Source: an uncultured bacterium
GTDB taxonomy: Bacteria > Gemmatimonadota > Gemmatimonadetes > Longimicrobiales > RSA9
Direction of reading: 5' to 3'
NCBI GenBank assembly: GCA_937889645.1
Contig: CALBZE010000074.1
Span: 1 to 45,456, forward strand
Length of the DNA stretch: 45,456 nt
Shown here: in pieces, positions 15,089-23,530 of the stretch
Layout: the number at the start of each line of letters is the position of its first letter
How positions within the stretch are numbered: the first letter of the stretch is position 1
The notes under the pieces: model-generated
The model's input: only the letters and a program-made list of their open reading frames with translations
The model's database searches: none
Told to the model about the DNA's origin: nothing
Position numbers and translations under genes: made by a program

Positions 15089-17773
15089 CTAGTCTCGAGA
15101 AGCGTCCGGCACGGCGCCGGCCGGCACGCCGGCCGGCGCCTCCGCCTCTCCCTCCTCCGTCGCGCCGCGGGCCCGGCCGCCTCCGCTCGCCGTCACCTCC
15201 GCCGGCTGGCCCTTCACGTACCGGTCCAGCCAGTCGATGAACCGCGCCCACATGTCCATCTTCGTCTCGATCGCCCGCGGCGTGTGCGATTCGTACGGGT
15301 ACTCGTACAGCACGGCCGTCTTCCCCAGCGCCGTCAGCGCATCGATCAGCCGACGGCTCTGGACCGGGAACGTGCCGCTGTTGTCGTCGTCACCGCCGTG
15401 GTACAGCAGGAGCGGCGTGTTGATCCGGTCCGCCTTGAAGAACGGCGACATCTCCATGTACACGTGCGGCGCTTCCCACAGCGTCCGCCGCTCGGACTGG
15501 AACCCGAACGGCGTGAGCGTGCGGTTGTAGGCACCGTCACCGGCGATCCCGGCCTTGAAGAAGGGCGCGTTGGCCAGGATGTTCGCGGTGGTGAACGCGC
15601 CGTAACTGTGCCCGCCGTGCGCGATCCGGTCGATGTCGACGACGCCGAGCGAGTCCACCGCCCGGATCGCCGCGTACATCGCGTCGACCAGATGGATGAT
15701 GTACTGGTCGTTGTAGTTCTCGCCGATGATCGGGATGTCCGGGTAGACCAGCGCGTACCCCGCCGCGAGCCAGATGTCCGACCAGCGCAGCCAGCTCATA
15801 TGCGTGAATGCGTTGAGGTTGCGCGACCGGATCGCCGCCGACCGGTACGCCTCCGCGTTGCGGTACTCGCGCGGGTACGTCCAGAAGATCGCCGGGACCG
15901 GCCCATCGCCCGGCTTCCAGCCGACCGGCATCGAGACCCGCCCGTAGACTTCCACGCCGTCGCGCCGCTTGAAGGAGAAGTCGATGCGCTCGACGGCCGT
16001 GATCTCCGGGAACGGATCCCGGTTGTGCGTCAGGTTCTCCAGCGTGCCGTCGCGCGTCCACAGGAAGCTGTCCGGGAAGTCGCGCACGCTCTCCCGGCTC
16101 ACGATCATCCGCTGCAGGTCGGGGTCCAGCGCGACGAGCGGGCGGTCGTAGCTGTCGGCCGAGCCCTCGAATAGCCGCTCCGTCGAACCATCCGCAAGGG
16201 AGACCCGGTCCACGAACGGCCGCGGCCGGAAATCCGCCTGGAACCCGTCGCCCACGAGGTAGGCGGCGCTCCCGTCGCTCGAGACGACTGCATACTCGAC
16301 GCCGTTCCCCGTCCGCTGTGTCATCAGCTCGCCCGGGAGCTTCAGCGGGTCATCCGTCGAGTGGAAATCCACCACGATCCGCCGCTCCGGGTTCGCTTGC
16401 CGGAGATCCCAGTAGGCGAGCCCGACGCGGCCGCCCTTCGTGACACCCGCGAACAGGTGCTTCCCGTCCAGCGAGAAGGTGACGCTGCGGATCGGGTCCT
16501 CGCTCTCGGCCACGACCTCCGCCTGCGCCGTGTCCCAGGGCGCCGTGAGCAGAAAGACGCGGTCCGGGCGCGGCGCGTCCGCGCCGGCGGAAGCATCGCG
16601 CGGCGCGCGCTTCACGAAGACGAGCCCCGCGCCGTCGGGCCGCCAGGCGAGGTTGCGGAGGCCATCGCCGCCCCCGCCGCCGAAGCCGCCGCCGCCGCCC
16701 TCGCGCAGCGGCTGGAACGCCAGCGTCGCCAGCTCGCGCCCCTGGCGGTCCATGAGCACTGTCCGGTGCGGGAAGCCGTTGTAGTACGTGCGGTACGAGA
16801 ACGGCCGCTCGATCCGCGTGGCCAGGATGTACCGCCCGTCGGGGCTCACCGCGATCGACTCGTACATCCCCGGCTCACCGATCGGCCGCGGCTTCCGCCC
16901 CGGCGCCAGCTCCGCGATCTGGCTCCGTGTGTAGTACTCGAACAGCCGCTCGTCGTGCTCGTTCTCGAGCAGGAACGGCAGCGTGCGCGACGGCGTCGGC
17001 CGCGGCCGCGTGCGCCGCACGACCGGCGACGACGGCACCCGGTTCCACACCGGCTCCCGACCCCGGTCCGACGGGACCAGCAGCGTGATCACCGTCCCCT
17101 CCGGCGTCCACTGCAGCATCCGCGACGGCCGCGTCCCCTGCCCCTGCGAGCTCGTTCCCAGCGTCGCCATCACCCGCGCGTCGCTCAGCCGCTGCGCACG
17201 CCCCGTCGCGGCATCCGCGATCCACGCCTCCGTCCCCTCCGGACGGTGCGCCAGGAACGCGATCTTCGACCCGTCCGGCGACCACGTGAAGTCGCTGAAG
17301 AACGACTTCTCCGGCAGCTTGACGTCGATGAAGGCGCGCTTCTCCAGCGAGTAGAACCGGAAGCCGTAGATCCCCCACGTGTCCAGGTGCCACTGCCGGT
17401 TCGTCTGAGGACGCAGCTCCAGACCCGCGAGCCGGTACGTCTCCTTCGACATCAGCTCCAGCGTCGACAGCTCCGTCGTCTGCGGGATCAGGAAGTGCTT
17501 CCCGTCCGGACTCGCGTACGACAGCTCCGCGTAATTCTTGTCCGTCCGAAGGATTTGCTGGATCCGCTCGGGCGGCAGGATGTAGCGGTCGTGGTCCGGG
17601 TTCTCGGTCGCGGCCCTCGCGGCTCCGGCGGCCGCCGCGCCACCCGCCCCGCCCGCGTCACCCTGCGCGTGGAGCCTCGCCGGCACGACCGCCGGCGCCC
17701 CGAACGACGCCAGCAGGACGATCAGGAGCAGCAAGCGGGACCGCCCCGCTCGCCTACGGCTGTCCAGAACCAC
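15089..17773 (-). CDS. Secreted S9 prolyl-oligopeptidase-family peptidase, glutamyl endopeptidase (S9D) type
   Basis: 894 residues: signal peptide (RLLLLIVLLASFGAPAVVP... AHAQ-like LHAQG), a beta-propeller (about 60-620; WSPDGSKIAFLA and similar blades) and a C-terminal alpha/beta hydrolase. Catalytic residues are Ser723 in GHSYGAF, an Asp in HGGDDDN (795-797) and His830 in YESHTPR. The segment AYNRTLTPFGFQSERRTLWEA is characteristic of the glutamyl endopeptidase group. The start is GTG 17773, 5 nt after GGAGG; the longer open frame upstream lacks a signal. A Gly-rich loop (GGGGGFGGGGGDG) interrupts a propeller blade, and the C-terminus has an acidic, low-complexity tail. Probably periplasmic or secreted; first gene of the pair with the sirtuin. 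Confidence 0.9.
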   Translation of the reverse strand: MVLDSRRRAGRSRLLLLIVLLASFGAPAVVPARLHAQGDAGGAGGAAAAGAARAATENPDHDRYILPPERIQQILRTDKNYAELSYASPDGKHFLIPQTTELSTLELMSKETYRLAGLELRPQTNRQWHLDTWGIYGFRFYSLEKRAFIDVKLPEKSFFSDFTWSPDGSKIAFLAHRPEGTEAWIADAATGRAQRLSDARVMATLGTSSQGQGTRPSRMLQWTPEGTVITLLVPSDRGREPVWNRVPSSPVVRRTRPRPTPSRTLPFLLENEHDERLFEYYTRSQIAELAPGRKPRPIGEPGMYESIAVSPDGRYILATRIERPFSYRTYYNGFPHRTVLMDRQGRELATLAFQPLREGGGGGFGGGGGDGLRNLAWRPDGAGLVFVKRAPRDASAGADAPRPDRVFLLTAPWDTAQAEVVAESEDPIRSVTFSLDGKHLFAGVTKGGRVGLAYWDLRQANPERRIVVDFHSTDDPLKLPGELMTQRTGNGVEYAVVSSDGSAAYLVGDGFQADFRPRPFVDRVSLADGSTERLFEGSADSYDRPLVALDPDLQRMIVSRESVRDFPDSFLWTRDGTLENLTHNRDPFPEITAVERIDFSFKRRDGVEVYGRVSMPVGWKPGDGPVPAIFWTYPREYRNAEAYRSAAIRSRNLNAFTHMSWLRWSDIWLAAGYALVYPDIPIIGENYNDQYIIHLVDAMYAAIRAVDSLGVVDIDRIAHGGHSYGAFTTANILANAPFFKAGIAGDGAYNRTLTPFGFQSERRTLWEAPHVYMEMSPFFKADRINTPLLLYHGGDDDNSGTFPVQSRRLIDALTALGKTAVLYEYPYESHTPRAIETKMDMWARFIDWLDRYVKGQPAEVTASGGGRARGATEEGEAEAPAGVPAGAVPDASRD

Positions 17774-17931
17774 CGTCACCTCCGGGTTCGATGCGACGAT
17801 TACTGTGAACGTGCGGATTCCTCCATAATGGGCCGCGATCCGCGCCGCCGCCAGGCGGGGCGAAGCACGTCGCGCATTGCTCCCGGAGCCGGCCGCCGGC
17901 CAGCCCGTCGGCCTTCGCGTCGCCGCACGCC

Positions 17932-17979
17932 TTGACAGGATTACTGTTTTTCGATATGAATTTATCGACATTCGATAAA
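17932..17979 (+). promoter_or_regulatory. Promoter with triple TCGATA half-sites for the DUF2975/YozG pair
   Basis: TTGACA (17932-17937), 17-nt spacer, TATGAA (17955-17960). Overlapping it are TCGATA (17951-17956), TATCGA (17963-17968) and TCGATA (17972-17977). The last two form a perfect 7-bp inverted repeat, TTTATCG-ACATT-CGATAAA (17961-17979), and the first two a 6-bp one. The layout suggests autoregulation by the downstream HTH protein. Confidence 0.7.
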
Positions 17980-18019
17980 CCCTCGACATCGCTTTGCGAT
18001 GGCTGCACGGAGAGTTGCG

Positions 18020-18652
18020 ATGGCTGCGACGATGACCGGTCGGCGCGTGACCCGGCTGGCGAAGATCCTGGTGGACGCCCTGTGGTGGGTTTCGCTGGTG
18101 CTGCTCGCGTTCGGCGCGTTGTTCGCGATCCTGGTCGCGCTGGAGGTCCGCGACGGCACGGTAACGACCGCGGTGCGCGTCTCGGTCCCCGCCCACTTGG
18201 CGCGCGGGATCATGGCCCTCGCGTCGCCGATCCCGAACGTCGGCGCCGCCCCGGAGCTCACGGGCCTCGAGGGGATGCTCGAGATCCGCGTTACATGGTG
18301 GATCGTACTCCTCGCCTCGACCGTGGTCGTTCCGACGGTGATGGCGTTCCTCTACGCCTTCCACCTCCTGCGCACGTTCCTGAGGGACGTCCTGGCGGAC
18401 CGCGTGTTCACGGAGGCGAACGCGCGGCGCCTCGCGCACCTGGGGTGGCTGCTGGCGGCGGCGGGGACGGCCCTCCCGGTCCTCGAGTACGTATACGGTT
18501 GGGCCGCGCTCCGTTACGCCGGCGTCTCGGGATTCGCCCCGAAGTTCGACTCCTCACCGATCGTGCTCCTGGCCGGGCTGCTGTTTCTCGTGGTCGCCGC
18601 GGCATGGCGGTACGGCGCCCAGCTCCAGCAGGACCACGACCTGACGGTGTGA
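18020..18652 (+). CDS. DUF2975 integral membrane protein
   Basis: 210 residues with four TM segments (about 12-37, 92-118, 141-165, 176-196). The sequence FLRDVLADRVFTEANARRL between TM2 and TM3 is the conserved DUF2975 element. ATG 18020 has GGAGAG 6 nt upstream; an in-frame ATG at 17999 within a near-duplicate TGCGATGGCTGC word is less likely. Genes of this family are commonly paired with a small YozG-like HTH gene, as here (7 nt apart). The molecular role is unknown. Confidence 0.85.
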   Translation: MAATMTGRRVTRLAKILVDALWWVSLVLLAFGALFAILVALEVRDGTVTTAVRVSVPAHLARGIMALASPIPNVGAAPELTGLEGMLEIRVTWWIVLLASTVVVPTVMAFLYAFHLLRTFLRDVLADRVFTEANARRLAHLGWLLAAAGTALPVLEYVYGWAALRYAGVSGFAPKFDSSPIVLLAGLLFLVVAAAWRYGAQLQQDHDLTV

Positions 18653-18659
18653 GGCGAGG

Positions 18660-18905
18660 ATGGCGATCCGTGTGCACCTCGACTTGATGCTCCTGCGACG
18701 GGGAATGACGCTCTCCGAGCTCGCGGAACGGGTCGGAATCACGCTCGCGAACCTGTCGATCCTCAAGACCAACAAGGCCCGCGCGGTCCGCTTCAGCACG
18801 CTCGACGCGATCTGCCGCGAGCTGAAGTGCCAGCCGGGCGATCTGCTCGAGTTCGTGGAGGACGGAGAGGATGGCGAGAACGCCGAGGATGGCGGGGATG
18901 ACTGA
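18660..18905 (+). CDS. YozG-like Cro/XRE-family small regulator with acidic repeat tail
   Basis: 81 residues. A compact HTH (residues 1-65, with MTLSELAERVGITLANLSILK and the KCQPGDLLEF ending typical of this family) is followed by a 16-residue Asp/Glu/Gly tail encoded by an 18-bp repeat that continues past the stop. GAGG precedes ATG closely. Likely co-transcribed with, and controlling, the DUF2975 gene. Confidence 0.88.
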   Translation: MAIRVHLDLMLLRRGMTLSELAERVGITLANLSILKTNKARAVRFSTLDAICRELKCQPGDLLEFVEDGEDGENAEDGGDD

Positions 18906-18947
18906 GACGACGAGGACGCCGAGGACGACGAGGACGCCGAGGATGGT
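18858..18947 (+). repeat. 18-bp tandem repeat crossing the YozG-like stop codon
   Basis: Five in-phase units (18858, 18876, 18894, 18912, 18930) of the type GAGGACGCCGAGGACGAC. The third carries TGA at 18903-18905, and without it the frame would continue for 16 more codons, mostly acidic, to TGA at 18954. Unit-number change or a point change at the stop would alter tail length without shifting frame. Confidence 0.85.
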
Positions 18948-19318
18948 GCCTGCTGAGCGTCGCTACCGGGCGTCCCCCTGCGCGCGACGCGGCGCGGCCC
19001 GTGCTCTCATCACCCTCCCCGGCTTCCCCCCTTCGTTAAAATACTAAACCGTACGGTTTACTTATTCAGAGGTGGGGCAAAGGGTACGTACTCGATGCGG
19101 GGAGCGAGGCTTTCGTTCTAGGCCGAGAGCCAAGCGCTCGTTCTGGGCAGTGGGCACGGTGCCCGGTCAGAGCAGAGTTCACGGCGCCCGTCCGGAGCCC
19201 GGTGCAAAATCCTTTCCTGCTCCGGCCCAGGGGGTTAACCATCAGACGCTGCCCCGGATCCGGGCGGTATACCCGGCGCCCGGCTCGATCCCGAAACGAC
19301 GAACTCGGAGCGGGAACA
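18948..19318. other. Intergenic region ahead of the TetR gene
   Basis: About 370 bases with no supported gene. It holds the palindromic operator at 19045-19060, an AT-rich TTAAAATACT segment just before it, and a 260-nt presumed leader. Open frames here have no plausible start site. Confidence 0.6.
19045..19060. promoter_or_regulatory. TetR-type operator, perfect 16-bp palindrome
   Basis: TAAACCGTACGGTTTA is fully symmetric and lies 259 bp upstream of a TetR-family gene in an otherwise GC-rich stretch. Dyads of this length and shape are typical of TetR-family sites, so autoregulation is likely. A near copy is at 10897-10912. Confidence 0.7.
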
Positions 19319-19996
19319 ATGAAGCCGAACGGAATGCGCCGGCTACGGCAAGCGCGGCGGCGCGGCCGACCGCGTTCCGAGGCGAAGCGGCGGATGATCC
19401 TGCGCGCGGCGCGCGCCCTCTTCCTGCGCGACGGGTACGCCCGCTGCAGCATGAACGTGATCGCGACCGCGGCAGCAGTCTCCAAGACCACCCTGTACAG
19501 CCACTTCGAGGACAAAGAGGACCTGTTCCGGACGATCGTCGAAGAGAGTGCCTCAGAGGTGACCGCGCGATTGATCGAGCTGATCCGCGACCGTTTCTCC
19601 GAAATGGACGATCCCGCGCTTCAGTTGGCCGACTTCGGCCGCGCTTGGGTGGCCGCGAACAAACAGTTCCCCGAGCACCAGGCTCTCCTCGCATCGATCG
19701 TCGCCGAAGGGCGTCGTCTCCCCTCGATCGTCGAGGCCTGGTGGGATTTCGGCCCGGACCATGTGCATCGCGAGCTCGCCTTCCAGCTGCGCCGCCTCGC
19801 GGACAGGGGGCTCCTCGCGATCGACGACGCCGACGAGGCCGCTACCCACTTCAGTGCCCTCGTTACCGACGTCGTGAGCCGGCGGTCGCTTTTCGGCGCC
19901 GTCGCCCTCCCCGAGGCGGAGACCGACGCGCTGGTCGAGAGCGGCGTCCGGGCGTTCCTGCGGATCTACGGTCGGCGGCCGGGCGCCGAAGCGTAG
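19319..19996 (+). CDS. TetR/AcrR-family regulator (AefR-like C-terminal domain)
   Basis: 225 residues. An Arg-rich N-terminus precedes the HTH (22-68: MILRAARALFLRDGYARCSMNVIATAAAVSKTTLYSHFEDKEDLF in overlapping words), followed by an all-helical ligand domain with FPEHQALLASIVAEGRRLP, typical of the AefR-like group. Start at ATG 19319 with GGAG 8 nt upstream. No efflux or enzyme gene lies next to it, so the regulon is not local, apart from its own operator and possibly the site at 10897. Confidence 0.88.
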   Translation: MKPNGMRRLRQARRRGRPRSEAKRRMILRAARALFLRDGYARCSMNVIATAAAVSKTTLYSHFEDKEDLFRTIVEESASEVTARLIELIRDRFSEMDDPALQLADFGRAWVAANKQFPEHQALLASIVAEGRRLPSIVEAWWDFGPDHVHRELAFQLRRLADRGLLAIDDADEAATHFSALVTDVVSRRSLFGAVALPEAETDALVESGVRAFLRIYGRRPGAEA

Positions 19997-20065
19997 TCGC
20001 CCCAAGATACGCGATCGGGGCCGCGCGCCGTCGCACGCGACCCCGTCCCACGCCCCGCGCCGCAC

Positions 20066-21484
20066 TCACTCGAACCCGAACAGCGGCGGGAAGAGGAAGG
20101 CGACCACCGCGGCCCACCCGGCGATCACGTAGAGGTAGGTCATCTGCCACGCCCAGATCCGCTGCACGGGCACGCCGCCGCGGAGGAATCGCGTGTACAG
20201 CACGGCCGAGCCCGCCAGGTTGACGAGCAGCACCACGTTCATCCCCAGCGCAGCCGTGCGGTTGGGCGTGAACCCGAAGTCGGAGATCCGGGCGCCGATG
20301 GCCCGCAGGGCGAACGCGTCCACGACCAGCGCGGCGACTACGAGCGCCAGGTTGAGCCAATCGAACCGCGCCGGGCCCTCGAGCGGGTCGCGAGCCGAAA
20401 TCGAGTACAGGAGCAGCCCGAAGACCACGACCAGGAGCAGGTCGACGGTGATCAGGAACTCCCGCTCGATGTCGATCCACCGCCCCGTCGCCACGATCGT
20501 CGCGACGAACGCGACGAGCACCAGGGTGAAGAGCGGGACGAAGATCCGCGCCAGGACGGGCGCCATGTTCTCGATCACGCTCTGCTTCGCTTCGACCAAC
20601 CACGTCGCGACGACGAGCGCGCCCGCCGCGCCGCACGGCACGATCCAGTTCCCCGCGACCGACTCGATGTCGTAGCCGATCTCGTCGAAGAGCCCGATCG
20701 TCAGCCCGGTCAGCACGCCACCGCCCAGGGCGATCAGGACGAAGTAGATGAAGAGCTCGCCGGTGAACCGGAGGAAGTCCATCCTCCTCTCGCTCCCTCG
20801 CCACTTGCCACCGACGTAGGCCACGCCCACGGCGAGCCACAGCACGATCGGGAGGTGTATCGCGGTCAGGACCAGCGTGTCCGGGACCCGCGCCCCCGGG
20901 GCCCACGATGGGAACGGGAAGAGGTTCACGACGAGCGCCGCGAGCGCGAACGCCCCGGCCAGCCACAGCCGGCTCGACGTCGCAAGCGGCCGCTCCCACG
21001 CGAAGTACGCCACCACGAACGGCAGCGTCAGGAACCCGATATTGAGCGGGTAGAAGAAGCCCGCCGCCTCGGATTCGAAATCGATCCCGAAGAGCGCCGG
21101 CAGCTTGATCGCGACCGCCGCGGCCACCGCGAGCGCCAGCGCGACCCACATCTTCCGCGTCCCTTCGGCCCCGGCCACCCCGGCGCCGCCGGCACCGGCG
21201 TCGCCCGACAGCACGAGCTGCTTCCACAGCCGCTCCGAGTGCTCCCGCGCGAACTCCCGCGTGAGGGCGTCGACCGACCCCAGGCGCTTCACCGCCACCA
21301 GGAACGCCTCGTCCTCCGAGAGGCCATCCGCCTTCAGCGTGGCGATCTGCTCCCGCAGATGATCTTCCAGCTCCTCCACATCCCGCTGCGTGATCGTGCG
21401 GCTCCGACGCATATGCGTCCGCCACGCCTCTATCTGACCCTCGAGCGAGTACTTCGCGGGATCTCCCAAACGATTCGGATCCAT
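20066..21484 (-). CDS. Polytopic membrane protein with permease-prefix domain (DUF4153-like)
   Basis: 472 residues. The N-terminal 25-90 segment (VEELEDHLREQIATLKADGLSEDEAFLVAVKRLG in parts) is the permease-prefix domain also found on ADOP permeases. Some eleven or twelve hydrophobic segments follow from about 110 to the C-terminus. The body resembles DUF4153-type membrane proteins, with moderate certainty. It starts 37 nt after the padR stop, so PadR and this protein form one operon; PadR regulators usually control such partners. Transport or sensing role unknown. Confidence 0.75.
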   Translation of the reverse strand: MDPNRLGDPAKYSLEGQIEAWRTHMRRSRTITQRDVEELEDHLREQIATLKADGLSEDEAFLVAVKRLGSVDALTREFAREHSERLWKQLVLSGDAGAGGAGVAGAEGTRKMWVALALAVAAAVAIKLPALFGIDFESEAAGFFYPLNIGFLTLPFVVAYFAWERPLATSSRLWLAGAFALAALVVNLFPFPSWAPGARVPDTLVLTAIHLPIVLWLAVGVAYVGGKWRGSERRMDFLRFTGELFIYFVLIALGGGVLTGLTIGLFDEIGYDIESVAGNWIVPCGAAGALVVATWLVEAKQSVIENMAPVLARIFVPLFTLVLVAFVATIVATGRWIDIEREFLITVDLLLVVVFGLLLYSISARDPLEGPARFDWLNLALVVAALVVDAFALRAIGARISDFGFTPNRTAALGMNVVLLVNLAGSAVLYTRFLRGGVPVQRIWAWQMTYLYVIAGWAAVVAFLFPPLFGFE

Positions 21485-21521
21485 GGGCTCACACTTTCAT
21501 TGGGGGTTGATCAGGGGGCGT

Positions 21522-21983
21522 TCAGATCCAGCGGCCGGTCGCACCGGGGCCGGCGAACGCGGGCAGGGGTTGCCGGACGAGGCGTCCGGCGCCCGCCGAC
21601 GCGGGCAAGGGTTGCGATACGACGCCGCCGACGCGGCCCGCGAACTCGGCCAGGGACGACCAGATGTTTCGCAGCGCCCTGTCCACCGTGCTCCACTGGC
21701 GTCGCTCCTCCGCCAGCTGCCCGAGCCCGGCCTTCGTGATCCGGTAGTACTTGCGCCGTCGCCCCTTCTCCGACTCCTCCCAACGGGATTCGATGAGCCC
21801 CGACCGCTCCAGGCGATGCAGGACCGGATAGAGCATCCCGTCCGTCCACTCCAGCTCGCCGCCCGACAGCTCCTTCACGCGCTTCAGGATGGCGTAGCCG
21901 TAACTGTCTCCCTCGGCCAGGATGGCCAGCACGAGTGGCGTCGACGACGCCGCGACGAGGTCCTTGTTGATGTTGATGCCCAT
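21522..21983 (-). CDS. PadR-family transcriptional regulator
   Basis: 153 residues. The winged helix (10-110) shows LVLAILAEGDSYGYAILKRV, WTDGMLYPVLHRLERSGLI and KYYRITKAG, all classical PadR. The last 40 residues are an extension with a 14-residue repeat (QPLPASAGAG, QPLPAFAGPG), encoded by a 42-bp direct repeat near the stop. GGAG lies about 8 nt before ATG. First gene of the operon with the membrane protein, and likely autoregulated at 22062-22102. Confidence 0.92.
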   Translation of the reverse strand: MGININKDLVAASSTPLVLAILAEGDSYGYAILKRVKELSGGELEWTDGMLYPVLHRLERSGLIESRWEESEKGRRRKYYRITKAGLGQLAEERRQWSTVDRALRNIWSSLAEFAGRVGGVVSQPLPASAGAGRLVRQPLPAFAGPGATGRWI

Positions 21984-22061
21984 CGGATCGCTCTCCTCTG
22001 CGCTCCTCCGCGGCCCCGATCGTTCGAGGCGCGCCTATGTCAATCCGCTCCTCGAGTCATG

Positions 22062-22102
22062 ATACCTAACAGCACTATACATAGCAGCACAAGGTATGTC
22101 AA
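22062..22102 (-). promoter_or_regulatory. padR promoter with flanking inverted repeat
   Basis: Minus strand: TTGACA (22097-22102), 17-nt spacer, TATAGT (22074-22079), a near-consensus promoter. ATACCT (22062-22067) and AGGTAT (22092-22097) form inverted arms bracketing the -10 and touching the -35, a reasonable PadR operator. The 120 bases to the right (22103-22225) are G-rich with GGCYGGGGT words and no gene. Confidence 0.75.
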
Positions 22103-22225
22103 TAGGGGCGAGGGGCGGGCCGGGGTGAGGCGGGCGGGTGACGGGAATTTGCCGGGGGCGGCGGAGGATCGGCCGGGGTCGGCTGGGGTGGCTGGGGGCG
22201 GCCGGGCGCGGAAAGCGCCGCGCGC

Positions 22226-23149
22226 TTACGGGATTCGCTCGGCTTCGGGCGGCCCCTCGCGCAGTTCCTTCCGCAGCACCTCGACGATCGACTCGAGGAC
22301 CGGCTCCCCCGTCCGGGACGCGTCCCACGCGGCGTACCACGTCCTCCACAGCCCGCCTTCACCGAGCGGGAGGACGACCAGCCGCTCCAGCGAGCCCTGG
22401 GCGCGGAGGATCCAGCGCGGGACCACGGCGACGCCGTACCCCGCCCGCGCCGTCTCGATGACGGCCGGCGTCACGAGCATCTCCAACGTTCGCGCCGGCC
22501 GCACCCCCGACGGCTCGAGGAACTCCCGCTCCAGGACGCCTCTTCCGGGCTCGGCGTAGTGGCAGATCAGCGCTTCCGTCCGGAACCTCTCCGGTGCGAC
22601 GTACGGCTCGCCCTCCAACGGGTGCCCGCTCGCCACGACCGCGACGAGTTCGTCCCGAAAGAGAGTCGCTTGGTCGACGGCCCCGGCGTCCGGCGGCGCG
22701 CTGTACACGATCGCCACGTCCACGACCGCCCGCTCGAGCGCCCCGTACGGATCCTCCGTCGCCTCCGGCGCGAGCCGCACCTCGACCCCGGGGAAGCGGT
22801 CGGCGAACGCCCGAGCGACCCACGGGAGCCAGTGGTAGCACATGTAGCATTCCGTCGCGATGCGGAGCGTGCCGACGTACCCGCGCGCCAGGAGCTTCAC
22901 GTCGTGCTCGGCGCGCTCGATCTCGCCCAACACCCGCTCCGCCGCCTCCAGCAGGCGCCGGCCTTCCGGGGTCAGCGCCGTCCCCCGCGCGTGGCGGCGG
23001 AACAGCTTCGCGCCTATGCGACGCTCGAGCTTGGCGAGCTTGCGGCTCAACGCCGGCTGCGAGATGTACAACCGGCCCGCCGCGCCGGTCAGCGTTCCTT
23101 CCTGGTGGATCGCCCTCACCATCTCGAGGTGCTCGACATCGAGGATCAT
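22226..23149 (-). CDS. LysR-family transcriptional regulator (MetR-like)
   Basis: 307 residues. HTH at 4-62 (HLEMVRAIHQEGTLTGAAGRL, ISQPALSRKLAKLERRIG) and a two-lobed effector domain (about 90-295). The HTH wording and CYMCYHWLPW at about residue 100 resemble MetR-type members, but no met gene is nearby. Start at 23149 with GGAG 9 nt upstream. Divergent from the DinB gene, a likely but unproven target. Confidence 0.88.
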   Translation of the reverse strand: MILDVEHLEMVRAIHQEGTLTGAAGRLYISQPALSRKLAKLERRIGAKLFRRHARGTALTPEGRRLLEAAERVLGEIERAEHDVKLLARGYVGTLRIATECYMCYHWLPWVARAFADRFPGVEVRLAPEATEDPYGALERAVVDVAIVYSAPPDAGAVDQATLFRDELVAVVASGHPLEGEPYVAPERFRTEALICHYAEPGRGVLEREFLEPSGVRPARTLEMLVTPAVIETARAGYGVAVVPRWILRAQGSLERLVVLPLGEGGLWRTWYAAWDASRTGEPVLESIVEVLRKELREGPPEAERIP

Positions 23150-23530
23150 GGCAGGAGCTCCGTCGCATTCACGGGATCGGTGCCGGCGCCGGACCCATGC
23201 CGGCGCCGCATACGGTGGGCTGCCACCATACACCGCAAGCATACCCCGCGAAGGAGATCGCGTCCACGGCACTTCCGGGCGACGTCGCCCGAGCATCCTG
23301 CGGCCGGCCGATCTCCCGCATCGCCATGCCCCTGCCGCACGGGGGCCATGCGGAATCGGCATTGGACGCCGCGGCCTTCCCCGCCCTACGTTGGCGCACC
23401 GGGACCCGTCGGGGGGCTGGACGGGCGCAATCGCACTGCGGCAGCGCGTGCGGCTCATGGTCAGGCTGCGCGGGGGTCCGGACGTACGCTGCGGCACCCG
23501 ATCTCCGCGGATCGAGAAGGGAGGCGAACG
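23150..23530. other. Divergent intergenic region between lysR-type and dinB-type genes
   Basis: About 380 bases without a supported gene. It holds two copies of TGCCGGCGCCG (near 23181 and 23200), each containing the palindrome GCCGGCGC, close to the LysR start. No clear sigma70 promoter was found on either strand. Confidence 0.5.
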
